From positions 1-58,274 of the forward strand of contig CAITYL010000247.1 of the NCBI GenBank assembly GCA_903896595.1: 58,274 bases of DNA, in the 5' to 3' direction. Shown here piece by piece: positions 48,132-57,260 of this stretch. A model generated the notes under the pieces. That model was given only the letters and a program-made list of their open reading frames with translations, ran no database searches and was not told the DNA's origin. The stretch is from an uncultured Lentisphaerota bacterium (lineage in GTDB: Bacteria > Verrucomicrobiota > Lentisphaeria > Oligosphaerales > CAITYL01). A program made the translations under genes and the position numbers. The first letter of the stretch is position 1. Each line of letters opens with the position of its first letter.

Positions 48132-48333
48132 TCGTCTTACCATGAAGTGCATACTGGTGCCGATTCCGGCAACCTCCGGCATGGTCTTCTCCGTGCCTCT
48201 GTGTCTCTAGCGCAGCGGGTGGTGAACCAGGTATTTTTCGGGGGCACCGGCCATACATGCAAAAGCCCACCCTAACGCAGTATATATTGAGTGTCTTCGG
48301 TAGCGGCCATAACTGACCAGAGGCGGGCTGGGC

Positions 48334-49215
48334 ATGCGCAAGCACGAAAACGGGGTAATCAGCATGGCGCTCAGCCATGGGGGGCGCGCCCTGGACTTGA
48401 GCGTCACGGTCACGGTCAGCGGCTGCTATCCGGTGGTGGCGGACGTCAGCTACATCCACCCCGCGCCGAGTTTCAACCGGCTCTTTGTCTTCGTCCGGGG
48501 CGGCGGCGAACTCCGCATCGAGGGCGTAACGCCGTGCCGCCTGGTACCCGGCAACCTGTTCCTGATGCCGGCGGGCCAGACCTTCGTCTGCGACTACCAG
48601 CAGGGTTCAGAGTTCATCTATTTTCATTTCGAGCTGGCCGACGCCTTCGGCCTGGAACTCCTGTCGGACCTGCCCCCCGGTGTGCTCCGGCTGGCGGCAC
48701 CGGAACTGGCGGCGGAAATCGTCAACGCATACCAACGGCAGGAGCTGGAAGGCATGCTGCGGGCGCAAGCCGGAGCCTTTGACGGCATCTGCCAGCTCAT
48801 CGCCCCTTTATTTCAGGACCGGGAGTGGCGGATGGCCGTGCCCGCCAAATACCGCGCCGCCTTCAACCATGCCGTCCGGCACAGCCGCGCCTCGCTCACC
48901 GTCAAGGAACTGGCGCAGGTGGCGGGGGTCTCGCGCGGCGTGCTCTCGAAATGGCTGCAGCGGGAGACCGGGATCCCGGTCAAGGAATACCTGGCCCGAC
49001 TGCTGATGCAGAAGGCGTTGCGCCTGGTCGGCGGCACCGACAAGACCGCCAAGGAAATCGCCGTCGAACTGGGGTTTGACGACCCGCTCTACTTCTTCCG
49101 CCTGTTCAAGCGGCGGACCGGGCGCACCCCCATGGCCTACCGGGCCGCCGTGATGGCCGGGGCGTATGAGCCGGCGGTCCCCGCCACCCCGGAAGCACTG
49201 CCAGAGGGACATTGA
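48334..49215 (+). CDS. AraC-family transcriptional regulator
   Basis: 'LTVKELAQVAGVSRGVLSKWLQRETGIPVKEYLARLLMQKALRLVGGTDKTAKEIAVELGFDDPLYFFRLFKRRTGRTPMAYR'. Confidence 0.93.
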   Translation: MRKHENGVISMALSHGGRALDLSVTVTVSGCYPVVADVSYIHPAPSFNRLFVFVRGGGELRIEGVTPCRLVPGNLFLMPAGQTFVCDYQQGSEFIYFHFELADAFGLELLSDLPPGVLRLAAPELAAEIVNAYQRQELEGMLRAQAGAFDGICQLIAPLFQDREWRMAVPAKYRAAFNHAVRHSRASLTVKELAQVAGVSRGVLSKWLQRETGIPVKEYLARLLMQKALRLVGGTDKTAKEIAVELGFDDPLYFFRLFKRRTGRTPMAYRAAVMAGAYEPAVPATPEALPEGH

Positions 49216-49514
49216 TCCACGTTGGATGTTGAATGTTCGATGACGCTTGCAGCCCGCCAGATCGAAAACGTGCTGCTCGAAGAGCGCGATGCAATCGCTT
49301 TGCCACATTGGCATTTTACTCACCGAACACTGAACACCGAACGCCCGGCCAGCAAAACGGCGTTTTGCAACAGCCTGGCCGCCCGTGAACGCGGCAAGCC
49401 CCCCTTTGCAGCGGTCGATTCGTTCCTTTAGCCGCAAAAGTCTAGTCTTTAACCGCATTTATCTACTGTTGCGAACCGTGACTGCGCCTTATACTTCCGA
49501 TAGTCGATATTCAC

Positions 49515-51020
49515 ATGAATTATCATCCACAGCAACTATATGTCTGGGACGCCTGGTGCATGGTGAAAGGCGATGAAGCCCACCTTTTTCACCTCCAGCG
49601 GAACCGGCCGGACAGCACCCTGCCCCCCCCGGTGGAAGACCGGTTCGGGCATGCGGTCTCCGCCAACCTGGTCGACTGGACGGAATGCGCCCCCTGCTTG
49701 GGGCCGGATCCCACCAATCCGCTTGACTGCAACCAGCCCTGGACCGGGTGTGCCCTCTGGCACAACCAGCGCGGTTATCTCTATTACACCATGCGCAACC
49801 GGGATCCCCTGACCAATATCCAGCACATCGGCCTGGCCGTCAGCGAGGATGGTTACAATTGGACGCGGCATCCCGGCAATCCCGTCATCACGCCCGATTC
49901 GAAATGGTATGCCACTGTGGGCAACCCGGTACCCAACCTGGTCGATTGCCGCGACCTTCTGGTCATCCCCCATCCCCAAGGCCGCGGCTGGCTGGGCTAT
50001 TACGCCACCCGGCGGCCAGCCGACGAACTGCCCAAGACCAGCGTCATCGCCTGCGTCCGCTCAGACGACCTGATCCACTGGACGCATCTGCCGCCAGCCT
50101 TCGCCCCGAACCGGTACGCCTGCATCGAAGTCCCGGACGTCTTCGAGATGAACGGCCGCTGGTTCATGACCTGCCTGACCGGCTGCAATTATGGCAACCG
50201 CGGCATTTTTGACGAACCCCAATTGACCGTCGGCACCATCTACGCCGTCGCCGACCGCCCGGAAGGCCCCTTCCAGGAGTTGAAGGATTTCGTGCTGATG
50301 GGCGCCCATACCATGGTCAGCCCCCTCAGTTGCCGCTCGGTGCTGTTCCAAGGGCAGCGCCATGCGCTTTACACCGAGCGGGAAACCACCGATCACACGG
50401 ATCAGACCGGCTTCCAGCTCGGCGTCCTGAGCACGCCCAAGCTGGTGCGAACGGATGGCGACCGCCTGTTTCTCGCCTACAGCAACCGAATTGAAAGCCA
50501 CGTCCAACAGGAACTGATCGGCCCCGCGCAGCCCCCGCAACGTGTCAACGCCGGCCAGGTCTGGGGGCAATACTGGCAAACCCCCGCTGCCCAATGGGAT
50601 TTCTCCGGCCCCATCCGTGGCCAAAGCCAGACCGGCTGGGGCGTCGCGGAGCTCGGCGTGGAAGCCGAAAGTTTCATCTTTGAGGCGGACCTCACCCTGC
50701 TCTCCGGCATTGCCGCCGGCCTGATGATCCGCATGACGTCGGACAGCGGCGTGTTCGTCGGCCTGGACCGCGCCATGCAGGCCGTCGTGTTTTCCGAATT
50801 GCCCGTGCCGATGTTTGTCGAGCAACGACGCTACGTCCTGGCCGCAGGGCAGATGGTCAAACTGCGTATCGTCCAGCGGCGGGAGTTCGTGGAAGTCTAC
50901 GTCAACGACGAGCTGAAGCTGGCCTTCACCCGATACCGGAACGCCCAGGGCGGGGTCGGGCTCTGCGTTGACCGCGCCGATGCCACCTTTGCCAATCTCC
51001 ACCTGCGAACCCTGGCCTGA
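49515..51020 (+). CDS. GH32/GH43-like five-bladed beta-propeller glycosidase
   Basis: 'VWDAWCMVKGDEAHLFHLQ', 'FGHAVSANLVDWTEC', 'YLYYTMRNRDPLTNIQHIGLAVSEDGYNWTRH', 'CIEVPDVFEMNGRWFM'. Confidence 0.75.
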   Translation: MNYHPQQLYVWDAWCMVKGDEAHLFHLQRNRPDSTLPPPVEDRFGHAVSANLVDWTECAPCLGPDPTNPLDCNQPWTGCALWHNQRGYLYYTMRNRDPLTNIQHIGLAVSEDGYNWTRHPGNPVITPDSKWYATVGNPVPNLVDCRDLLVIPHPQGRGWLGYYATRRPADELPKTSVIACVRSDDLIHWTHLPPAFAPNRYACIEVPDVFEMNGRWFMTCLTGCNYGNRGIFDEPQLTVGTIYAVADRPEGPFQELKDFVLMGAHTMVSPLSCRSVLFQGQRHALYTERETTDHTDQTGFQLGVLSTPKLVRTDGDRLFLAYSNRIESHVQQELIGPAQPPQRVNAGQVWGQYWQTPAAQWDFSGPIRGQSQTGWGVAELGVEAESFIFEADLTLLSGIAAGLMIRMTSDSGVFVGLDRAMQAVVFSELPVPMFVEQRRYVLAAGQMVKLRIVQRREFVEVYVNDELKLAFTRYRNAQGGVGLCVDRADATFANLHLRTLA

Positions 51021-51114
51021 CGGTGAAGGCTCGAATGAAAAATCTTCTCCCCGCAACAGTGGACGAATGCGTCAAAAGACTGGACTTGTGGGCGGCGTGC
51101 GCCGCAGCTATTCT

Positions 51115-52041
51115 TTACAGAGGGGGCCGATGGGGCAGGACGCGCGAGGGTTCCCGGCCATGGCCGGTGACGACCAGGCGGTCCGGATACAACTCCACCA
51201 AGGCATAGGCGGCGGTGTCCGAGGTTTCCACCAGGCCCTGCAGGGTCATGTAGTGAATGCCGTGCGTCTCCCCGTAATTGCCGCCGTGGTTGTGGCCACT
51301 GAAACAAGCCGCCACCACGCCGCTGGCTTCCAGCAGCGTGACAACCTCACTGTCGTCCCACAGGTTGTGGACATTGGGCGGATAAACCGGGAAGTGGCAG
51401 AACACTACGGCTGTTTCCCTGGCCTTGGCGGCCTTGGCCAGGGTCTCGCGCAGCCAGGTTAACTGGCGGTCGCCACAGGCGCCGTTCCAAGACATGGCGT
51501 TGGGGGCGCCCACCTTTTGGAGCCGGTCGAACATGGCCTGGGCCTGCAGGCGTTCCGGGCTGCCGGCCGGCGCGGCGAGGCTCACCGCGTTGCCGTCCAG
51601 GACGATGAAGCGCCAGCCGCGAACGGCAAAGTCATAGTACCCGCGTTTCAGGCCAAGCGCGGCAGCACCGTCGACGCCAGCGCCCGCCGCGACAGCGGCA
51701 TCATGATTGCCGATGACGTGATAGCGCGGCACCATCAGTTTCCCATAGGCCGCCAGCGGCGGCCCGAAACTGGCGGGACCGTGGTCCACCAGGTCACCGA
51801 GCTGAATGACAAAGTCGGGTTTGCCGGCGTTGAACTCACGGACGCATGCCGCTAGCTTCGGCAGGGCCGCCCGGTAATGGCGACTGCCCGCAGTGTCCGC
51901 ATCGGCGTATTGAACGTCGGCCACCACACCAAAGACCACCAGAGGCTTGGGACCGGCCGGAGAGTCAGCAAAAAGCATGGGGATTGCCAAAAGCCCTCCG
52001 ACGGTCAGAGAAAGAACGGTTCGTGAGTAAGGACGGAACAT
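51115..52041 (-). CDS. Secreted calcineurin-like metallophosphoesterase
   Basis: 'VVADVQYADAD', 'FVIQLGDLVDHG', 'HVIGNHDA', 'FSGHNHGGNY'; signal peptide from MFRPYS. Confidence 0.9.
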   Translation of the reverse strand: MFRPYSRTVLSLTVGGLLAIPMLFADSPAGPKPLVVFGVVADVQYADADTAGSRHYRAALPKLAACVREFNAGKPDFVIQLGDLVDHGPASFGPPLAAYGKLMVPRYHVIGNHDAAVAAGAGVDGAAALGLKRGYYDFAVRGWRFIVLDGNAVSLAAPAGSPERLQAQAMFDRLQKVGAPNAMSWNGACGDRQLTWLRETLAKAAKARETAVVFCHFPVYPPNVHNLWDDSEVVTLLEASGVVAACFSGHNHGGNYGETHGIHYMTLQGLVETSDTAAYALVELYPDRLVVTGHGREPSRVLPHRPPL

Positions 52042-52179
52042 GGCCGACCACTCCGTTGTAGTATTCGATTGCCCGCGGCGGAGAACTGACGTCCACCTCG
52101 ACACCATCGTCTCAAATTCGGCACATTCAAAACAAGCAGAACCAGTCACCTGGCCGCATCGGACCGGAATGCCGGCCTT

Positions 52180-52803
52180 TTGACGGCCAATGGCTTCACC
52201 GCCCAGTCCCCTGCCACCATCAAAGAAGTCTTTGCCACCCGTAGCATGGCGCGGGCGGGTGATTTCGTGACGGCTGGCATCAGCCCCAGCCGTCTCCGCC
52301 GCGCGGTGCTCAACGGCAGTCTTCAGCGGCTGTCACGCGGCGTGTATGCGCCGGCGCAGCAGCAACCGGGCGACCACTGGAGCCTGCGCGAAGTGGCCGT
52401 ACGGGCGCCGAATGCCGTTGTCTGCCTGCTTTCCGCCCTCGCCTTCCACGGGGTCACCACCCAACAACCCCATGAAGTGTGGATCGCGATTGAAGGCACC
52501 GCCTGGGCACCGCGCGTCGGCAACCTGCGCCTGCGCGTCCTGCGCTTCTCGGGGCAATCGTTCCGACTCGGCATTGAAACCCATGTGGTGGAGGGCGTGC
52601 CAATCCGCGTTTACAGCCTGGCGCGCACGGTGGCCGACTGTTTCCGAATGCGCAATAAAATCGGGCTGGAGGTGGCCATGGAGGCGCTACGGGAAGCCCT
52701 GCGCAGCCGCAAGGTCACACGGGACCAGATTCTGGAAATGGCACGAGGCCTTGGGGTGGCACGGGTGATCATTCCCTACATGGAGATGGAGGCTGGGGCG
52801 TGA
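52180..52803 (+). CDS. AbiEi-family type IV antitoxin
   Basis: 'TRSMARAGDFVTAGISPSRLRRAVLNGSLQRLSRGVYAP', 'LLSALAFHGVTTQQPHEVWIAI', 'YSLARTVADCFRMRNKIGLEVAMEALREAL'. Confidence 0.88.
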   Translation: MTANGFTAQSPATIKEVFATRSMARAGDFVTAGISPSRLRRAVLNGSLQRLSRGVYAPAQQQPGDHWSLREVAVRAPNAVVCLLSALAFHGVTTQQPHEVWIAIEGTAWAPRVGNLRLRVLRFSGQSFRLGIETHVVEGVPIRVYSLARTVADCFRMRNKIGLEVAMEALREALRSRKVTRDQILEMARGLGVARVIIPYMEMEAGA

Positions 52804-53532
52804 AAAAGGAGAAGAACATCCCGCACATGGAAGGGGCACTTCTACCGCCCCACCAAGGATCTTGATCTTCTCGGCTACGGCAACCCCGATCCAGCCGAAC
52901 TGGCAAACCTGTTCCGCACTCTCTGCCAGGAAGACCGGTCACAGGAGGACGGCTTGGTTTTCCTGCCGGATTCCGTCCAGGCCGAACGGATCAAGGAAGA
53001 ACAGGACTATGAAGGCGTACGAGTTCACCTGCGCGCCTTGTTGCAGAACGCCCGGATTGACTTGCAGATTGACATCGGGTTTGGCGATTGTGTCGTGCCG
53101 CCGGCGGTCGAGGCCGATTTCCCGACCCTTCTCGATGCGCCGGCCCCGCGACTGCGGGTATATCCCATGGAGGTGGCCTTCGCGGAGAAGTTGGAGACCA
53201 TTGTCACACTGGGTCTCGTCAACAGCCGGTTGAAAGATTATTTCGACCTCTGGCTGTTGGCACATTCGGGGCTTGAGGAAACCACCTTGATTCAGTCCAT
53301 CCGCGCGACCTTCAACCGACGGGAAACGGCAATCCCGAAGGAAACTCCTTCCGGCCTTACTCCAGCGTATGCCCAAAACCCCGACCGAGCCAAACAGTGG
53401 ACCGCGTTCCAGAAACGCGTGAGCGCGACGGCCTGTCCGTCCTCGCTTGAACAGATGGTATCGGACTTGGCCCGGTACACCTCGCCCTTGTTCAGTCGTA
53501 TCTCGTCGGAATCAAGTTCCTCGAAAGTTTGA
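52800..53532 (+). pseudogene. AbiEii-family nucleotidyltransferase toxin, disrupted by N-terminal internal deletion/frameshift
   Basis: GTG start MKKEKNI fused out of frame to 'TWKGHFYRPTKDLDLLGYGNPDPAELANLFRTLC...'; first frame stops after ~21 codons. Confidence 0.8.
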
Positions 53533-53823
53533 CCGCATCAAGGCCATACACCAGCCTTTTACCGCCCGACGGCACAATGCCATGCTAGATTCGCTCAGCC
53601 ACCGGGAGTGTACCCGCTATTCTGATGGCAAACGGGTACAATGACGCGTCGGAACGGGTGGGTTATTTGAGCTTAAAACCGCCCATTGGGACTGGCGCAT
53701 CCCGAGATTGTACCCTCTTTCCCGCCCTTTAACCCCCAGTTCATAGTGACAACGAGTGCGGGGTTCAAGCTTAAAATTGATTGTACCCTCTATGTACCCT
53801 CTATTTTACCTACAGATACATAA

Positions 53824-53859
53824 AAATGCCCACCGATAGTCCATCATCGGCGGGCATTT
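53824..53859. terminator. Strong terminator-like hairpin
   Basis: AAATGCCC A CCGAT AGTCCATC ATCGG C GGGCATTT. Confidence 0.7.
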
Positions 53860-53869
53860 GTGCTTAAAA

Positions 53870-53921
53870 TGGTACCCCGGGGCGGAATTGAACCGCCGAC
53901 CTGCGGTTTAGGAAACCGCAG
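53870..53921 (-). tRNA. 3'-half of tRNA-Arg(CCU); partial, likely att site remnant
   Basis: Reverse strand: CTGCGGTTTCCTAAACCGCAGGTCGGCGGTTCAATTCCGCCCCGGGGTACCA: anticodon arm with loop TTCCTAA, T-arm, acceptor 3' strand and encoded CCA; no D-arm or 5' acceptor beyond 53921. Confidence 0.8.
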
Positions 53922-54033
53922 TTTTAATCGTAAATAATTAAACTTGTATCTGTTTTGTATTTGTATTCTGCACCAAGCCGCGTAAATTGGAGCGTATTAC
54001 GGCAAGTCGCGGCAACCCCGGAGCAAACACACC

Positions 54034-55323
54034 ATGGCACGGACAACCAAGGGCGCACTTTTACAGCGGGGGAAAACATGGTATGCCGTTTATTATTTGA
54101 ACGGACGGCGAATTGCCCAAACACTGAAAACCACGAACCGGCGCGAAGCCGGCCGCCTGCTGGAAGGGCACATGACCGGCCTACGGTTGGCTGACCGGAA
54201 GGAACAGATTAAGGCAACCGCCGGCCGGCTGGCGACCGCCGAAACGGAACTGGCGAACTGGCAGGAGGAGCACCGCCCCCGCCTCCCGTTGGCTGATGCC
54301 TGGACAGCCTACATTGCCGCCCAAAGCCGGCCCCAATCCGGCAAGGCAACATTAAAGGACTTCCGGCAACGGTGGGAAAAGTTTGCCCGATGGATGCTGG
54401 AAACGCACCCTAAAACCACCGCGCTTGAAGCCGTCACCACTGACCAGGCCGAAGAATTCACCAGCACCCTTGCCGCATTTTCCCCCAACCGGTTCAACAA
54501 AATCGTCCAGACCTGCCGCCTAGTGTTCCGCATCCTCGCCCCTAAGCTAAAAAACGGCGGCAATCCCTTTGAGCACATCGCCGGCAAACCACTTTCCACC
54601 CGGAGCCATCGGGAATTGAGCGTGGCGGAACTGCAAACTGTGTGCGGCTCGGCAACCGGCGAACTCCGCACTCTATTTGCCATTGGCCTTTATACCGCCT
54701 TGCGGATGGGCGACGCCGCCACCCTGCGCTGGGAGGAAGTATCGTTCCCGCTGAATCGGATTACCCGCCGGCCAATGAAGACCGCCCGGAGCGGCAAGAT
54801 TGTCGCCATCCCATTGCACCCAACCTTGCGCGCCATTTTGGAGGAAACCCCGCCGGAGCAACGAAAAGGCTTTGTGTTACCGGATTCCGCCGCCGTTTAC
54901 GCACGCGATACCGGGGCATTATCCAAGCGGATTCAAAACCACTTTGCCGCCTGCGGAATTGAGACGCAGGTAAGGCACGAAGAAAAAATGCGGCTAACCT
55001 GCGAGGTTGGATTTCATAGCCTGCGCCACAGCTTTGTCACCATTTGCGCCGCCGCTGGCGTACCCCTGCCGGTTGTGCAAGCATTGTGTGGACACGGGAG
55101 CCCCGCCATCCAAGCCAAATACATCCACATCGGCGCGGATACCGCCGCACAAGCCGTGAACGCCATGCCAAGCATAGCCGACACCCCTGCCCTGCCGGCT
55201 GGCGACACTACCACCCCAGCAGATGCCATACATCTTGACGCCTTGCGACGGGACGTGTTCAATGCCGCTCGTGCCGCCGATACCAACGCCTTGCGCCGAA
55301 TGCTGACCGCCGCCAAAGAATAA
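54034..55323 (+). CDS. Tyrosine recombinase/integrase
   Basis: 'LYTALRMGDAATLRWEEV', 'HSLRHSFVTICAAAGV', 'LCGHGSPAIQAKYIHI' = R, HxxR, H/Y catalytic set. Confidence 0.93.
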   Translation: MARTTKGALLQRGKTWYAVYYLNGRRIAQTLKTTNRREAGRLLEGHMTGLRLADRKEQIKATAGRLATAETELANWQEEHRPRLPLADAWTAYIAAQSRPQSGKATLKDFRQRWEKFARWMLETHPKTTALEAVTTDQAEEFTSTLAAFSPNRFNKIVQTCRLVFRILAPKLKNGGNPFEHIAGKPLSTRSHRELSVAELQTVCGSATGELRTLFAIGLYTALRMGDAATLRWEEVSFPLNRITRRPMKTARSGKIVAIPLHPTLRAILEETPPEQRKGFVLPDSAAVYARDTGALSKRIQNHFAACGIETQVRHEEKMRLTCEVGFHSLRHSFVTICAAAGVPLPVVQALCGHGSPAIQAKYIHIGADTAAQAVNAMPSIADTPALPAGDTTTPADAIHLDALRRDVFNAARAADTNALRRMLTAAKE

Positions 55324-55331
55324 CGTTACTC

Positions 55332-55799
55332 ATGCTTGACCCTATCGTGCAGTGCGGCTTCGCCGGCATGTGCGCGATCCTTCTTGCCATCGTGGTATGG
55401 CTCATCAATCAGCTGCTGTCGGTGATCCGGGAAAACAACAGGGTCATTTCAAAAAACAACGAGCTGGTTTCCGGCGTCATCACCCAAATTGGGAGGCAGG
55501 AGGAGCAGCACGCCACCATCTCCCGGCACCTGGCCAAACGCCCGTGCCAGTGGGGGCGACCGCCACGGGTGGACGGGACCGCAACCAAGACGGGGCAACG
55601 TCATCCCCTCCACGCTACCACGTCCCCGCCGGTTCAAGCCCGACCCCGCGCAGCCAATCAAAAACCCCAGGTCTGGCGCCGAAGTGATGGCACCGGATCT
55701 GGGGTTTTCTGTTTGCCTGTCCGCCGTCGAACGTCAGAGCGGCAACACCCGCGAGGCCCTGGCCGGGCTGCGGGCGAGCATGGATTACGTCGTCCGTGA
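55332..55799 (+). CDS. Small phage/island membrane protein, possibly frameshifted
   Basis: Hydrophobic N-terminus 'GMCAILLAIVVWLINQLLSVIRENNRVISKNNELV'; plausible C-terminal sequence 'AVERQSGNTREALAGLRASMDYVVRDISEFKTTLR' lies in another frame (ORF 55489..55857). Confidence 0.4.
   Translation: MLDPIVQCGFAGMCAILLAIVVWLINQLLSVIRENNRVISKNNELVSGVITQIGRQEEQHATISRHLAKRPCQWGRPPRVDGTATKTGQRHPLHATTSPPVQARPRAANQKPQVWRRSDGTGSGVFCLPVRRRTSERQHPRGPGRAAGEHGLRRP
55660..55709. terminator. Hairpin resembling a bidirectional terminator
   Basis: aaaaaccccaggtctggcgcc gaagtgat ggcaccggatctggggtttt. Confidence 0.55.
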
Positions 55800-55868
55800 C
55801 ATCTCGGAGTTCAAAACAACGTTGCGGTGGGATGAGGGGAAGAGGACAGGGCCGTAATGCGATCTGTA

Positions 55869-56378
55869 TTACGGGTAAATCTGTTGAAGATACGAAACTA
55901 TTTGTTGTATTCTTGCGTCGCTGCGTGTGACATCGGTAGTTTGGTTGGCATCGGCATTTATGGTTAAGAACCGTACGTTGGCAATCCCTGATAGGTGAGC
56001 ATGAATCTCAGGAATTTTAAGCTCGGCATGGAAATCCCATTTGTACTTCAGGAGAATGAGGTGGATTTCGTCGAACTGAGTAAATACAGGATTTTCGAGA
56101 ATACGCCTTGAATCATTGTTGGTTTGTCGTGTGGGACAGAACGCACAAAAGAGGTCACTCACTTCCTGTGGAGCCCTTGACAACCGCTCAGCAATGGAGT
56201 TCACAAATCCCTCTTCAGTTGTATCGTCATTGGAATGGGATTCAACGGTAAAGGAAGCCTTTACGTCCGAAATTCCATAGGGCCATCCCATATAGAATTT
56301 TCCTCGACCAAACAGCTCTTTAATAATTGTTGTCTTTCCCCAGTTGTTGAATCCAGTCAGTAAAATTGCTCTTTTCAT
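55869..56378 (-). CDS. Small P-loop NTPase-like protein
   Basis: Walker A 'LLTGFNNWGKTTIIKELFG' at the N-terminus. Confidence 0.7.
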   Translation of the reverse strand: MKRAILLTGFNNWGKTTIIKELFGRGKFYMGWPYGISDVKASFTVESHSNDDTTEEGFVNSIAERLSRAPQEVSDLFCAFCPTRQTNNDSRRILENPVFTQFDEIHLILLKYKWDFHAELKIPEIHAHLSGIANVRFLTINADANQTTDVTRSDARIQQIVSYLQQIYP

Positions 56379-56530
56379 GGCCTTTAATACTCCTTAGGGA
56401 TGAATGTTTGTTAACTTAAATCCGCCTATTCACCGTCAATCATCAAAGCGGAAACCCCGCGAGGAATCGATAGACATTACAGGTGTTCTTCAATCATTTG
56501 GATCGGACAGGAAAAAACAGTGCCAATGGC

Positions 56531-57205
56531 TCATTTCATCGGAATTGATCTAGTGTACGAGACAGTGCCAGGACCAGTTCCGTTTGGAAAATATGCTTCA
56601 ACGCCACCGCCAGCCATTCCATAGTTCGGACGCACAGTTCCGTACGCTACTACAGTTCCAGGAGTTGGGTGAATAATAAATACATGAATGGCAGGCAATG
56701 GAGATGGGAGAGCATATCGGCCAACCGCTGCTAAACCGCTCGGCACTTCCTTAATGTCGTTATCGGAGGTCGCGTAAGTGTGCTTGGCTAGCCCCTTAAC
56801 CGGAGTAATTCTTTTGTCATTCCGAAAGGCACTTAGTCGGTAAAAAACATCATTTTCCGTGGTAACAGTTAAAAACGGTGGTTTTGATGATGTTGCCGCA
56901 TTTAATATGGAATTATTTTCTTTAGACTGTACGCATAATTTATCATTCACCATTTTTATAGTCGGTGGAATTGGAATTATTTTAGGTTGAGATAAATCGA
57001 AGAACACAAGACGTTCTTCTGATTTTTTGTTAACCCAGTCTTTGTATATTCCTTCATTTGGAACGAAGAATAGTCCGGAAAGAAGTAATCCATAACTATT
57101 ATTGAAATTGCCAAAGCTCAACGTGACGTATTGATACCCCATCCCCGTTTCTGGTTGGTTAAATGCCTCATTTTCTAATTCACTAGGAATTCCGTAGATA
57201 TCCAT
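56531..57205 (-). CDS. Hypothetical protein; C-terminus weakly TNT-like
   Basis: 'AVGRYALPSPLPAIHVFIIHPTPGTVVAYGTVRPNYGMAGGGVEAYFPNGTGPGTV'; gene call solid, function uncertain. Confidence 0.6.
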   Translation of the reverse strand: MDIYGIPSELENEAFNQPETGMGYQYVTLSFGNFNNSYGLLLSGLFFVPNEGIYKDWVNKKSEERLVFFDLSQPKIIPIPPTIKMVNDKLCVQSKENNSILNAATSSKPPFLTVTTENDVFYRLSAFRNDKRITPVKGLAKHTYATSDNDIKEVPSGLAAVGRYALPSPLPAIHVFIIHPTPGTVVAYGTVRPNYGMAGGGVEAYFPNGTGPGTVSYTRSIPMK

Positions 57206-57260
57206 CGATAATATCCTTAAAGATAATGCGTATTGGAAATGTTGTTGTGGCTATCTATCT

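Noticed and set aside
55620-55660. tRNA-like 3' end (GCCGGTTCAAGCCCGAC...CGCAGCCA) within the island
   Set aside because: The T-stem has a mismatch, spacing to CCA is off by one and no other tRNA arms are visible; probably coincidental.
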